Source of the DNA: Auanema rhodensis
Lineage: Eukaryota > Nematoda > Chromadorea > Rhabditida > Rhabditidae
Direction: 5' to 3'
DNA length: 64,000 bases
Assembly: GCA_964057225.1 (NCBI GenBank)
Contig: OZ059900.1
Span: forward strand, 13,655,638 to 13,719,637
Position 1 is the first letter of the stretch; every line of letters starts with the position of its first letter. The notes below the pieces were generated by a model. That model was not told where the DNA came from, did not search any database, and saw nothing but the letters and a program-made list of their open reading frames with translations. The position numbers and the translations under genes were made by a program. Shown piece by piece: positions 1 through 12,574 of the stretch.

Positions 1-3000
1 TCATCTTGAAGACACAAAGGTTCGTATTTACTATAAGCGTTGTTTTATGAAAGGAATCTAGAAATTAGGATCATTTGATATTACTCATGCCTTACATATC
101 ACATTTATTTTCCTTTTAAACACTTTTGAAAATTTAGACAATCAAATTCTTGAATCTCTTGCGAGGTAAACAGAAATAGCACTTTGTTGATAAGTAATAT
201 TTTCTTACAGAACTTCAATCACCATTCTTGAACGAAGTGTCGAAGTTTTCGATATGAAGCCGAACAAATCAATGAAAGAAGTTCAATTTTTTTTGCAATT
301 CTTAATTTTGCGTATCAAAAACGATGGTTTGATGTTTTAAACCTTAATAATTTCTAAAAATTATGTTTCAGAGAATTTTAATCAAATGCTATCACATATG
401 CGTAGTATATTCAATAGCACCACGATGATCCAAAAAGCCATAAAATGCAAAAATTCTGCATTTTATTCACAAATTCTCGAGTTCATACAGCTAATGGATG
501 AACAAAAATCTATTGACAGGTTGATACCCAATAATTCAAAAACGTTTGAAATTCAATAATTTCATAGCCATGTTTATGTTTTTCCAGATGGATGTGGGAA
601 TATTTACAAATTGACGATATCGAGAAAAAATTTGCAAGCCTTCAACCAGGGAACGAAAAGTTTAACAAACTGTTAGGTTTATTTAATAGTTCTCTTAATT
701 CCAGAAAAACTGTTCAATTAACATCTGAATTGTTTTATCATACTGTTTTCGACAAGAGAAAATGCTCAACAACATCAATGTCTCATGCTTTCTTCTCATT
801 AGATTTTGATCTTAGGTTAAATATTCTGAAAAGCATGGTAAGAATTATCTTCGTTTGCACTAGTCTATCTCGTTATATTCCAGACCAACGATTGTAGTGC
901 TACAATATTTCATACTATCTGCACGCTGATATATGATCGGATGATGAGAAATGAAGGTATACATCAGTTAATCATGCTCAATCTAATGAAGTATTTCTCA
1001 GAGAATCAAACTATTCTATCAAAAATTCAAGGAAGCGCCCAAAAGTTTATTGATGAAGCTTCATCATATTGTGATTTATCATTTGAAGAAAAAGATACAG
1101 AAAGGATTCTTCATCATATAAAGTTTGCTTCATCAGTGAATAGTCTGGTATAACTCTTATTGTCTGAAAAAGCATAGCTTTACTCATTAAGATTGAAAAA
1201 AAGTATGTAGCTTCCAATAAGAAGTACTCAATAAGTGAGATCAAAACTTTACTACAAACAATTGCTTCTATCCTGGAAGTTGGTTCATTTCGTGAGCGAT
1301 ATCAAAGAACATAGTTTCAGAATAAGAATATTGATGAAATTGATATCATTTCAAACTTTTTCAACTTTTTTTGGAAAGATAACAGCTACATACAACTTGA
1401 TTCTCAGAACTCCTTGGGCAATATTCAAGAACTTTTAGACATTTCACTGCAAATTGATAAGTATCTAGATGACGTGAATTGAAAATTGCCTGACATGATG
1501 AAATATTTTATTTTAAGATTACTTCCTGCTGTACATTAACATTATCTAAATCTGTTGAAGTCAAGTGTCAGCTATTTCAAAGTCATGAGGAATATAGTAA
1601 TAGTTTGCCAGGTATTGACTCCTTCTCACTTTTTTGAAAGAATTCGAATTATTTAGAACTGTGCCGTGAATTATTCTTGATCACTCAGGCAATTGAGTAC
1701 AAGAGTCATTTGGCGATGTTTTCTCAGAAGCTGGAACATCGCAATATGGCAAAACTTGTAAAAAGTTGTAAAATGTTACAAATTTGTTTTTCATAAGATG
1801 TATTTACAGATTTCCACCAACATCCACTTCTTCATAAGTTTGCAATTGCTTCTCGTCAAGCTATATTGTAAAATTATATTTGTTCACAAAGGTTGATATG
1901 ATTCTCTTTACAGAAATGATTGGATTGTTCAAATACAGTTACGGCCACCTAATTGTGTTAAGGTGCCTCTTGTCAGCATTCACCAACTTGTATGCCAACA
2001 AACACTAGAAGATTTCATACTACGTATTAATCGACTAGGATGGATAACAAGACAACAGTTCGAAGAGTATTGGATTTCATTCTTTGGTATTCTTTCTCTC
2101 ACCCCTACTGGATCAGAAGTTAATGACAATAACGTAAGTTGTGTACTAGTTGCCAATTAAAGCATTCTATAAAACAGATTGATCAAATAAAAATTAGTTG
2201 TGAAGCGATAGAAATGCTCACAGAAATGCTGTTAACTGTTTGCTCGGCCAAAAACATTTTAAAGGTGAAACCACATACAGATGTCAATCCAGAATCAGAA
2301 AAGTTCAAGTAGTTTATGATAAACATGTTTCAATTTCATATTGACATTTTCCAGACAATGGTACAACGAGGCAGTTTCCTCATTGGACAAAAAAGAAAAC
2401 AGCATATTTGATAATAACATGAACTTATTCCAGAAAAAGGTTTGTTATTATTGTTTATCTTGGCGTTGATTATCTAATTTTAGAAATTTATTGATACAAA
2501 TTCGGACTCATTGGATATATCTTCTAGTTTACGAGCATTGTTCGAAAATTTTTCACATTGGTTCGGCAAAGGTTATGATAATCTTCCTTCATACCTCTTA
2601 CAACAAACCATCTTTTCTGTATATTTTGAATTACTTTGTTCATTCTTTAGTTATACATTACTACAGATTGGACAGTTGATTGAGATTTATGAAGATTTGC
2701 AGTTTTCCCTTTTTTCTCATGTTCATATGCGCAATATTGAACAAACAGGTGTTGATCTTTAAATTATTCGAATTATTCAATTTTTTAGGTTTCTTCACGC
2801 CATACATGGGATACGCTCAGTTTGCGATTCTTCATAGTATTCATTCACAAAATGAAGAAATGCTCGAAAAAGATACAAAAACTGAGATCAGCGCTCAAGT
2901 CATTACATGGGTGTGTCAATAAACCAAATTCCGTTTTGTTTATTTGTTTCAAAAATTGCTTTATAAAGCTTAACTAGTGATGACTTCTTAAGATACGCAA

Positions 3001-4248
3001 GGGATTATCATCTGAGTGGTCATCAATTCGTGTACAAACATTAAATGGAATAATCAGTCTCCTACTGTTGGGATTTCGAGAAGATTTCAAACCCGTTTAT
3101 TCATTCATCTGTCTAACGCTGGAGAAATCACTGAGCTCTCGGCTCAATGATATTCTTCAAGATTGTCAACTTTATGGGTTTGATATGATACTAAATTATA
3201 TTATTAATTGATCAATTCTATGATTCAGGGAAGAAGATATATTCGAAGACGGCAGTCCTGATGTTGAACTAATGTGGTCGACGCTATTGCACCTATTAGA
3301 AAAGGGAAATCTGATTGATGAGAGGAAATCAAGTGCATTCCTAATAGTAACCTAAGCATAAAAGCTAGACTCAATAATAGTCATTTCAGATTTCAAAAAC
3401 CATAAAATCAAACAAACCATATCCGCTTTGGCTATATAGAACACTTGTCAATTCCATCCTTGCTCACTTAAATCGCTGTACCGTCTACTGGTCATTTTTT
3501 TCTGATTTGATTTTAGGTTTTATTATAAATACATATTCTTCTTTTATTTCGATAATTTAGAATGTTTTCAACATTATGGTAAACTATATTGGATTCTGAA
3601 GCACGTACTGAGGATATTTTCTTTTCAACTGTTAAATGGTATATATTCAATTTGCTTTAAAAATTACAGAAGAATTTTTAGATAAAAATACGAAGAATAA
3701 AACGTTTTATACAAAAATAACGGATGAATTAGTTTCCATGTTGGTTCTATGTTAAACCACTATTTTTATTTTTTTATGCATTTAGATATAAGAAATGTGA
3801 ACCAGAGGATGCCATAATCATTTCTTCTGTTTTACCGTTTATATTACTTCAACAAAGTAATATAGATTCAGCTTTAGCTTTATTATTAGATTTATTATCC
3901 AATAATAATATTGAATTGAATCTTTTAACAGTTGAGATGATTTGGAAGGTTTGTTCAGTTAGTTTCCAAAAAAATGGTAATCGTATCACAGATATGTGAT
4001 CAAACTGATGAACCTATTACAAACATGTTGGAGCAATACAAAGCAAAAGCCGCAATTTTGAAGACATGGACTGGTGATAGTAATATGGCAGCTCGAATAT
4101 TACTACCATTTTCTCCGAAATATAGAAACAGGTAGAGAAAATAAAAAATTTAAATATAAAACAAACTATTTATTTAAGACTTGGTTTTTTATCAAACGAT
4201 GACATATTAACAGAAGACGATTTTCAATGTATAGAAGAAAATATATAA
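1..4248 (+). CDS. Huntingtin homologue, 3' part (5' truncated by window)
   Basis: This is a multi-exon HEAT-repeat-type gene running in from the left edge. Clear exons include 1-19, 212-331, 372-519, 588-837, 884-955, then many more to the last exon after about 4180. Stop codon at 4246-4248. The decisive segment is at about 1965-2130, which encodes LEDFILRINRLGWITRQQFE followed by EYWISFFGIL. This matches the conserved huntingtin motif (human EFIYRINTLGWTSRTQFEE). Further exons (2511-2910, 2995-3350) are helical, leucine-rich and in the order expected of the huntingtin C-terminal HEAT region. The C-terminus is short, ending after GFLSNDDILTEDDFQ. The family is a large scaffold of HEAT repeats involved in trafficking and autophagy. 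No polyglutamine tract would be expected here because that lies N-terminally. Exact exon limits in the middle are not all resolved. Confidence 0.82.
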
Positions 4249-5582
4249 TAGCCATTTCATATCTCTTCACTGACAGGTCACTTTGTTTGTTGCAATATTT
4301 TTATTTTTTTCAAACAAACGTATCTGTGTATAATACTATTATCTGCATATAGAACAGTATTTATTATGTTTTTTCTGTATTTCAATATCTTTGCTTTAAA
4401 AAAAAACAGAATATTAAGATTGTTCGTATTTTCCAACAGAAAATAAGTAGTTTATGATTATATAGGACTTAATCTGAAGCAAAGCTCGACAAAAATTTTT
4501 TTATCAAATTTTAATGAATTAGCAAAACAGTTGAGAAGAAAAAAATGTTTCTGTTTTCTTAACAATGAGTTATTCATGTTTTTTCATAGTATTACAAGAA
4601 AGTATCAAGAAGTGAATTAGTTGTGAGGCTAAGCAGATATTTGAGAAATAGTATTGCAGCTATTCGATTTATTTATCCAATACAACTGACCACAGCTTAC
4701 AAGGAATATGGGAAAAAAATGAGATGAAGACATGAAAATTAACATTTTGGTAATTTGAAAAAACCCAACACTATAAAAAGAAGTGAACAACATTTTTTCA
4801 AAGTTAGTTCTGTTAATTTGTTTTCTGTTATTACTTTGCTTATTTGTGAGTGAAACAATCTTACGTTTTCGGAGTGATTTCTATGCTCAGACTGTAGGGT
4901 TCATACCAGTAAGTCTGATGTGTAAAAAAATTAAAAATACAAGAAGAAAAAAAAGCTCGAGCAGAATAACAAAAAAACCATAAAACAAAACAAATTCAAT
5001 AAAAAAAACATATTTTGTTCAATTTGAAAAAAAATCGGATTCAAGAAAAATTATGATTGTTAATACAACTTTGAAAATTAGAAACTATTTTAATGTTAAA
5101 GAAAATTGGATAAAGTTGGTTCCATTTTTTGATTTGACGATGCTCAAAACTGGACAGTGCAGCGTTGGAATAGTATCTTGGAGCTACTAGTAGAAAGTCG
5201 CGCTGACCAAAAGAGTTTTGATGATATTTCAGTCTAAACAATGATTTCCCAAGAATTGAGTTACTCTTGCTATTTTAAAAAATTGACAAAATATGTTGTC
5301 TTGCGTCTAGTTAAAAAGTTTTAAGTTACTAGTATTTAGAATCTAAAGTTTATTTTGATAGCCATGATTTTTTTGTCCAGTCGTCTACGTTCGAAGAGGG
5401 CGTTAACGAACTTGAACATTCTCAATGAACTGTATGTCTTTTTTAAGATGGGAGACCAAACTTCGAATGCATACTTATATTGGTCTTACATATCTGCGAA
5501 AAAGGGAAAAAAATTAATTCTGGACAAAAACTGTTGAAACTTTTTAAACTTAATTTACAACGATTGGTGGCTGTTGATGAAA
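4249..5582. other. Intergenic, AT-rich, no gene seen
   Basis: Downstream of the huntingtin-like gene. It is AT-rich with poly-A and poly-T runs. Short open frames, such as a lysine-rich one near 4783-4983, have no ATG start, no family resemblance and no splice context. Nothing else is recognised. Confidence 0.6.
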
Positions 5583-6030
5583 TTAACTGAAGATCAGACG
5601 TAAACAAATAATTTCTTCTATAACAATGCCTAAGTTTTTGAATTCATCGACAAACTCTAGTACAAAGTTATTAATATTAAATTGAACGTGAGTATAGCAT
5701 TTTCCGAAAATCGTACTTGGATTTTTTGACATTGAGTAACATATCATTGCTATCACACCAAAATGAAAAGTATCTAGTGAGCACTGGTGGTCAGAAGCAT
5801 TAGTCAAAAATAATTTGATACCATAGGTATAAGCAATTACCTTAGTGTCGCCTTTGGTACTTTCTAGTAAGTCGTTTACATATAACATAGAAAAGAATGG
5901 ACCGAGAACTGTTTCCTGGGGAACAACGCATTCTCTTTCTTGGCTCAGATAAGAAATTATCCTATAAAACAGAATATGTTCTATCAGATAGAAAATGTTT
6001 AAAAGATTTTATTAGAGAGCTGAAAATCAA
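5583..6030 (-). pseudogene. Decayed non-LTR retrotransposon reverse transcriptase fragment
   Basis: Read on the minus strand, this stretch carries the order of motifs typical of non-LTR (LINE) reverse transcriptases. A FLSDR-type motif near 5990 lies in one frame. In the next frame come VVPQETVLGPFF and MLYVNDL (about 5880-5930), matching the family pattern G-V-P-Q-G-S-V-L-G-P-L-L-F..N-D-L. A KCYTHVQF-like segment and FKNLGIVI (about 5610-5700) follow, as expected downstream. The catalytic FADD/YADD box is replaced by YTYG (about 5825), and the PQGS glycine and serine are changed. The upstream motif needs a frame change. No promoter, endonuclease domain or ends are visible. This is a fossil, not a working element. 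Confidence 0.8.
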
Positions 6031-6909
6031 AAAAGCATAGTTTCCATAACAGTGGGTAGTATTGGACAATTTGGAGTAAAAATTGATAAATATAGTGTAT
6101 TTTTTGAAATTGTGTAAAAAGGGAACAAGAAAGTATGAGATATTTTATTACTACAAGTTTTGAAGTAAGAAGCGTATTACTTAATTTCTATCCACTTGCT
6201 TAGTTTTATTTTAATTTTGTTCTAAAAATAATATGTTTGCGCTCTCAACGATCTCAAATATAAAGTCCATGTACTTCAATAATATAATAACATTGGCTCA
6301 GTAAAATGTGAATTATTTACATTTAAGGTAATCTAGATTTACAATTGTAGTAGCATGTTACAAAAGTAGCTTGTTCACAAAGAAAATCAACTGAGAATGC
6401 TAAAGAAATGCTTCTTTTCTAAAAGGAACAGCAGGAACCTTTTCATGAACAAGATTTTCAGTGAATTTGAAAATAGTTGCCGAGTAATATTTATTGCTAC
6501 AATTAAACAGAAGAAATATACAATACGAATGTATAAAAAAAGCCATTGAATGGAAAACTACTACAGGATTACACTGAAAACAGTTTAAGAAGATAGGAAT
6601 GAGTAGTAGCCTTTATGAGAGTATACTTATACCATAGTTATTGGAGGAAAATTCATCCAATTTCTAGGACAATAAACGATAATATAAGAATAACAATTGA
6701 AATTATTAAAAAACAATACAAAGGATAAAAGTAAATGAGAGTAAAAATTAGTTTTCATGAATCATTCACATGAACAAACAATCATAACAAGAAATGATGC
6801 TAGAGTGGTGAGATTTTGTTTTTCTACAGAAGGTACATAATTTCTGCATATGTGAAATAGTTGCAACAATTAACTGTGAATAAAGAAATACGAAGAAAGA
6901 GAGAGAGAA

Positions 6910-6942
<33 letters not shown>

Positions 6943-7040
6943 CAGACGGGAAGAGAGAAAGAAGAGAGAGAGAGAGAGAGAGGGCGTGAAGAAAGAGAGC
7001 AGCGGGAAAGTACTGCGAAAAAATGAGATTGTTTCAGCTT
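6031..7040. other. Intergenic with GA-rich tract
   Basis: No gene seen. It lies between the RT fossil and the 3' end of the HP1-like gene and holds the GA microsatellite annotated separately. Confidence 0.6.
6894..6985. repeat. Imperfect (GA)n microsatellite
   Basis: About 90 bases almost entirely G and A, built of GAGAGA runs with AGATAGA interruptions. It lies just downstream of the minus-strand HP1-like gene. Similar GA/CT tracts recur through the window. Confidence 0.9.
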
Positions 7041-7911
7041 TCAAAGATTGAAAGAAATGTGATGCAAGAGGAATTGAGTCAATCCCCAACCATCCAACTC
7101 AAACGCATCTGAAGGATCATACTCATATTGCTTTTACAAAAACAGATAAACAAACCATGAACAGAAACAAGCACATCTTTTCCGGCTCTTTGAACTATAA
7201 CTTTGAGCTCTCCATCATCACGAGTGAGACCAACTATGGTATCACGACCGTTCTTAGCTGAAACGGGCTCAAATGTACCATCATGATCACGATTTAGTGT
7301 TGCATTAAGAACCTTAAAAATTTCAAAATCTCTTAGCTTAATAGGAGCCTAAGCTCACCACACTTCCGCTATTTCCATTTTCAGGAGCATCAGTATCCAG
7401 GTCCTGAAGATATTTTAATCCATTCAATTATATTGAATTATACTCACTATAATATTAGCCTTTTTCATATATCTGGTAACCAGAAGAGGAGCATTTTCCA
7501 AATTTTTTTTGGGCTCCCATGAATCATATTTCTCGGTGTATCCTGTCCAGCGCACCTATAGTACTATGAAAGATCAGTATACTGACCACTTTTTACCTTG
7601 AACATAACACCACCACCATAATTTATTTTGTGACCAACAATTTTGTCTATTTCAAATTCTCTATGTGGATCTAAAAACGTTCTTATATATTCCGCAAGAA
7701 ATTTTCTAATACAAATCAATTCGAAAATTGACCCTTCAACTCATTTTTTTTTTCAAATAACTTACCACGTTTAACAGGTTTCATTGGTTTAACATTCTTC
7801 TTCTTAATAACTTTATTCTAAAAAAGCATCATTACATAAAGAATGTTTAGATCGGTTTCTTACCTCCTTCTTTGCAGGTCTTCCGCGGGTTTTTCCAGCT
7901 ACTTTAACCAT
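7041..7911 (-). CDS. HP1-like chromodomain and chromoshadow protein
   Basis: Seven exons on the minus strand: 7911-7864, 7817-7766, 7658-7597, 7555-7448, 7403-7359, 7312-7156, 7108-7041. They give 179 residues, close to nematode HPL-1/HPL-2. The N-terminus is very basic with an RGRP AT-hook-like motif. A chromodomain follows (about residues 34-85, EFEIDKIVGHK...FKVRWTGY...WEPKKNL). It keeps the cage tryptophan and second aromatic, with Phe at the first cage position. After a short acidic linker comes a divergent chromoshadow domain starting TIVGLTRDDGELK, the IVGLT...GEL signature seen in HPL proteins, and ending in a helix GWGLTQFLL. Such proteins bind methylated H3K9 and partners in heterochromatin. 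The last intron (7155-7109) has a weak donor. If it is not spliced, the protein ends at 7079 with a different tail and loses the shadow-domain helix. Confidence 0.75.
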
Positions 7912-9070
7912 TTTTGTTCTGGAAAGATATAAGATGAAAAATTTAAATATAGAAAAAAAACAAAATTATGCAAAATACATTTGTAATTAGTTTGAAGAAT
8001 ACAATTTGGTAACCAACGATTGACCCGCTTTTTCAATGGCGTCTTTTGCAAATATGTACTACGCTTTATTGCGTATATATCGACAAATTTGAAAAAATGC
8101 ACACAATTGTTTTTTGATCAAAAGACTAAAAAATAATATGAAGAAAAGAACGGTTCAATAATCTAGAAGCAAAGATTTGATACACAGCTTTGAAATATTT
8201 GGTTGGTAGTTATATCTAATTCAGATATTAATAGTTAAATTCACTCATGAATTCTTCTGAATTAATTTTTTTTTGTTGTTTTAAGTTTATCTAGTGAGCT
8301 TAAGGTTAAAAAATGGAATAAATTCGCAAAAAAAAATAAAACTAGACTTATATGCACGGCTTGTATTATATAGATAATCGATTTTGCAGGTCAGAGCATG
8401 AGCGTCCGCATAAATTTTAGGCGCCTACCATAATGAGAATATTGGTCCTGAGACGCTCGGAGCGAAATATGAGGTATCACCTTATATTAAAAAGAACATC
8501 AAGATTGAATAGTAAACGAAAAAGAGATTTAAAAAAATATATTGAAATATAACAGTGTAAACTACTAAACTAAACTGAAATATTTTTAAAAATGAAAAAA
8601 TTATTTACTATTCTATAAGAATAATAATAATAGAACAAAGAGTATGTGATCAAAGAAAAGAAAAATAGTGAAATAAATATTTAAGTTAATCTTTAGGAGA
8701 ATTTTTTTCGTTACTCAAGATAATGCATGTTTTTGATCAAAGCGCTTTATAAAAATTGTGCTTTTGAAATATATACTATGCTTTTAATCGATTTTTTGGA
8801 AGAAATGTAAATAAGATCACACAATTTTTGAAATTGACTAATTATAGCACGTTATCTAGAACTGTTTACTTTTTAAAAATCATATGCTATGTAAATCTTT
8901 CACGACTTATAGTATAATTGAACGGCTGATTATTATTTGGATTGCGTAGCGACGGTGCAAGCATTATTATTATAAACTGAAAGCCCACTAGATATGTTGA
9001 CAGATGGTCAGAACAGATAGCAAGCATTGCTCATATTGATTTGTATTTCTTACATACGTACGTCTTAATC
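7912..9070. other. Divergent intergenic region, promoters for flanking genes
   Basis: Lies between the minus-strand HP1-like gene and the plus-strand CX-module gene, so it should contain both promoters. It is AT-rich. A less AT-rich patch at about 8390-8470 is the only compositional break. No further gene recognised. Confidence 0.5.
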
Positions 9071-9787
9071 ATGAACAAAAATTGTATTTTTTTTGTTGTT
9101 TTATGTTTACTAATATTCAAAACTGATGCATTTTTAAATACTTCAAATAACAATACTACAAATTATCAGCATAATTACATACCAAGAACAAGGTTTGTTA
9201 TTAGCAGATTCCAAAAAAAAACATTTTATCAATTAAGGTCATTAAATGGAGCTCCTGCAACTGATGGAGTTGAGAAATTTAACAATGAATTATACAGTCT
9301 TGTAACTCTTCACATATTGAAAGGAATCAATATCTTCAAAATCAGACAATTTAACGATCGTCATTTTCTGGAACGAACAAGGAGACATTACTGGTTTGGA
9401 GATCGCTATTTTAGGCAGGTTAGTAAACGATAACATATTTTTCTTGAGCATTAAAAATAGGACAATTTGTATTGGCTATCAACACGTGATACTTGCGCAT
9501 ATCGTATGAATGAAACTGAACGTGCACAGATTGTATACGAAGATAATTTACCAATTTTTGATATATTCTATCAGTAAGTTGTTGTTTGTGGAATTTAAAA
9601 TATCAAACATATATGTAGATGTCTACGTTACGAAGAATATTGTTGTGGTTTGAATTGCTGCCGTATGGAAAATTTCCCGAAGCAAATACAACGCAGAGAA
9701 GATCGTAATTTCAATAATAATATGTCTACTGCAATTCATTTATCCAAAATTTTCTTGACTTTTGTTATTGCTTTGCTATTGTTTTAA
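9071..9787 (+). CDS. Secreted or surface CX-module protein
   Basis: Three exons, 9071-9418, 9461-9573 and 9619-9787, with phases that close. The protein begins with a signal peptide (MNKNCIFFVVLCLLIFKTDA) at ATG 9071. A basic, Asn-rich region follows. Then comes a segment with the spacing of the nematode CX module: YWFGDRYF, YWLSTRDTCAYRMNETE, an aromatic/acidic run, and finally YEEYCCGLNCC. The C-terminus ends in a hydrophobic stretch (IFLTFVIALLLF) directly before the stop, suggesting a GPI-anchor signal or a C-terminal membrane segment. CX modules are nematode-expanded cysteine domains of unknown biochemical role. Family assignment rests on the CCG..CC ending and the spacing. Localisation is inferred. 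Confidence 0.65.
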
Positions 9788-10409
9788 TTTTGATTAATTC
9801 GATATTGTGAATTCTTATTTCCTCAAAAACTTTTGAGTTTATGAAAAAAGTAAAGTGACTATAATGATATAGTATCGAATATGAATTGAATAAACTCATG
9901 TTATCTTAGATTCAACTCAATATTTTCATTTGGGATTATTAAAGGTGTGAAACGAAGGTGAATTTCCAGAAACAGGTTCGTTATACTGAGATTTTGAATT
10001 GTATTCAACGGTCAAATCACTATATCATTGAAATGATGAATTTCAGTTATAAAAAATATTATGAAACCATATGACATGAAAGCCAGAACAGGTGTTCTGT
10101 TAACCCAAATTCGTATATCATATTGTACATACAGTAAACATTAATTTTGAGATTAAAAGACTTTTTAACAAAAGAATGAATATTGCTGGATTAAGCCCAG
10201 CAAACCCAATACGGATTAAGCGTATGTTTATGGGTCATCGTGAATATGAGCTGGCAAACTGGTCAACTCGGTTGTGGACGAGTAGTTATCTGTATTATCC
10301 AGTCGGATATATATGATTACGATAAAGAGTGTTCATTGATGAAACTAGACAATTTATTAAGCAAGGAATTAGTTCAGGTAGAGATTACCAAACCAGCTTG
10401 AAAATTTTT
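9788..10409. other. Intergenic, no gene seen
   Basis: AT-rich gap between two plus-strand genes. A short open frame at about 10177-10310 has an ATG but no signal peptide and no convincing splice link to the following gene. Confidence 0.45.
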
Positions 10410-12574
10410 ATGATACCAATACCACCCATTTTCGTTATTCATATTACATATTGTACAGTGATCTGCACGCTGTTTTGTTTGAGCAACTATTACTGTACTA
10501 ATTTGATATGCTCTCATTAATTATTTGCTTTATGATTAGCCATACCTGTGAGTTATAAGATCACTCTATTTTACATTTTTTATCGTAAACTTTAGGTTAT
10601 TCCTGTTTTCCTGGCCCTCTTGGCTTAGGTTATGGTCCCGTTTTGCCACCCCGTATGTTGTTTAGTTTTTGAACATTTTCAATAATGAATACTTATTGTA
10701 GCTGTTTATTATCCCAATCCTGGGATAGGTCCCTTCATGAACCCTAGAATTATGCCAGCTAGGTCAGAGCAACATATCTCTCCTCATGCTTCTGATGTTG
10801 TTAATAGAAACAGGCCTCGCGTTGAAATGATGTTAGATGAAGTTTGTCAAAGCACATTTTATGATTTTAATTTCAACGTAATATGGTCTAATTTAGGCTC
10901 ATCCTGTGTCTGCTTTGAGTTGTCCATTATTTGTTGAATCTAACAATTGCCGCTGGCGAAATAGTGGAGAAGATGAATTAGACTGGGCACCGGTTAATAG
11001 GGTGACGGGAGCAGATCAATGGTTCCCTTATTTAGAAGTTCAAACATTTCCTGGTATATATCATTATCTTGTAGAAAAAATTGATTTGAAATTTTCTTCA
11101 GATCAATTTGCTGGAGCATTAATTTCTGGTCCCCGACAAGGATGGGAAGGTGGCCGCTTAGAATCAGACGCTATGCCATGCATCGGAGAAGGCATACGTC
11201 TAACAGCGACAGTTTGGAGATCAAAAAATTCTGATGTTGGGAATGAACCCAAGATTCAAGTAATATCTCTTTCCCTTTGACTTACTTTCATTTCCCTGTT
11301 TGAGGTCTGCACAAGAAATCAAGGAGAAGAGCGTATGCCTTTAATCAATTGTGTTGATTTTGAAATTCGTAATGGTGTTCCAATGACAGTTGATGTGGCA
11401 CCTGCTAATGATCTCCATGTTCCAGCACAAGTATTTTTGTTATTGTTTTAGTAATAAAATGCCTTTGTTCAGATTGTTATTAATGGATACAATTTTATGG
11501 GCCCTGCTGGAGGGGCACTTTTCCTACAAGATATTGTCTTACAAGGAACAACATCGTGTTCCTACGAAGAAGTTGACAATGCGATACAATCTCAAGATCA
11601 TGAAGATATAATGAAACCAACTATTATTGATACTGCAGTACCCAATATTATATTCCGTGATGTTTGTTCATATTTTCTGACAAGATATATTTTAATTATA
11701 CGTATTATCAGGTACAGCGTGGAGATCAAGCGCTCGTTTCAATAAACTCTCCGGCAGCAATTGTTCAGAAACAAAAAAGCCCGTCTATGCATAATTTTGA
11801 AAGCAATCCTACTTTGATATCGTCTCTTTCTGCGCCTGCCACCCAAGGACTTAAAACTAATGCTCCCACTTTATTTGAGAGCTGTATGGCATTAGCTTGT
11901 AATCCATCAGGTAACACAAATTGTTACAAATGCGTTAATTTGTTTCATATTTTTCAAGATCTTAATTGTAAATTTTGGAGATCATCGGGTGTAAACCTTT
12001 GGGAAATAGGTACAGCTAATAGAGCTGCTAACCCCTTGACTGGAATCACCAGTGGTCCAGGCACTGGTAAACCCCTTATTATTCCAAAAAAAACTAATTT
12101 TATAGTTTCAGTCAGAAAATTCCTTGTTGCATCTTTTATGGATGCAAATGTGAATAACTATATTTTGGTATCAGACGCAATTTTGGTACCTGAAGGATCA
12201 CCCACTTATTTCTGTTTTTACGAATACTTTGCAACAGAAGGACTGACATTATCGATCTGCACCAGCTCAATGGATTGCTTCTATCGGAAAAATAATTTAA
12301 CCATGTCACCCAGTGTTGATGTATGTATTTGGTCACGATAACATTTAGTTCAAATTTTTTTTTCAGGAAAACAGAAAATGGAATATCCGTTGTCCTCAAC
12401 TGCCTAGTGGTTTTTATCAGGTATTAGTATAATATATGAATGTGCCTTCATCTGTGTGTTATGCTTTTTCAGATCAGAGTAATTGCTGAAAACAGAGGTC
12501 AGAATAAAGGAGAAGCAGGATTTCTACCAATTCGATTATCGCGAGACCCCGAAGGTCTTGATTTCATATGTTAG
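10410..12574 (+). CDS. Secreted protein with two MAM-like domains
   Basis: Model of eleven exons: 10410-10494, 10596-10652, 10702-10841, 10897-11259, 11305-11430, 11473-11661, 11712-11910, 11959-12066, 12112-12320, 12367-12420, 12473-12574. It is in phase throughout and gives 543 residues. A hydrophobic leader begins at ATG 10410. This first exon is the least certain part. A Pro/Gly/Tyr-rich spacer follows. Two related modules come next. The first starts CPLFVESNNCRWRN...DELDW and runs to LQDIVLQG. The second starts CNPSDLNCKFWRS..NLWEIG and ends CFYEYFATEGLTL...WNIRCPQLPSGFYQI. Cys plus Trp at the module start, an internal hydrophobic strand and a CxFxYY-like core resemble MAM jelly-roll adhesion domains. 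The match is structural rather than exact. Function unknown, probably extracellular. Confidence 0.6.

Noticed and set aside
4783-4983. Hydrophobic-start, Lys-rich 66-codon frame
   Set aside because: Starts with GTG, not ATG, and has no splice or family support.
6766-7089. Minus-strand 107-codon Ser/Leu/Phe-rich frame
   Set aside because: Produced by the GA microsatellite. It overlaps the end of the HP1-like gene in another frame.
10177-10310. Possible upstream exon of the MAM-like gene
   Set aside because: Has an ATG but no hydrophobic leader and no in-phase junction to the next exon. The start at 10410 gives a leader and closes phase.
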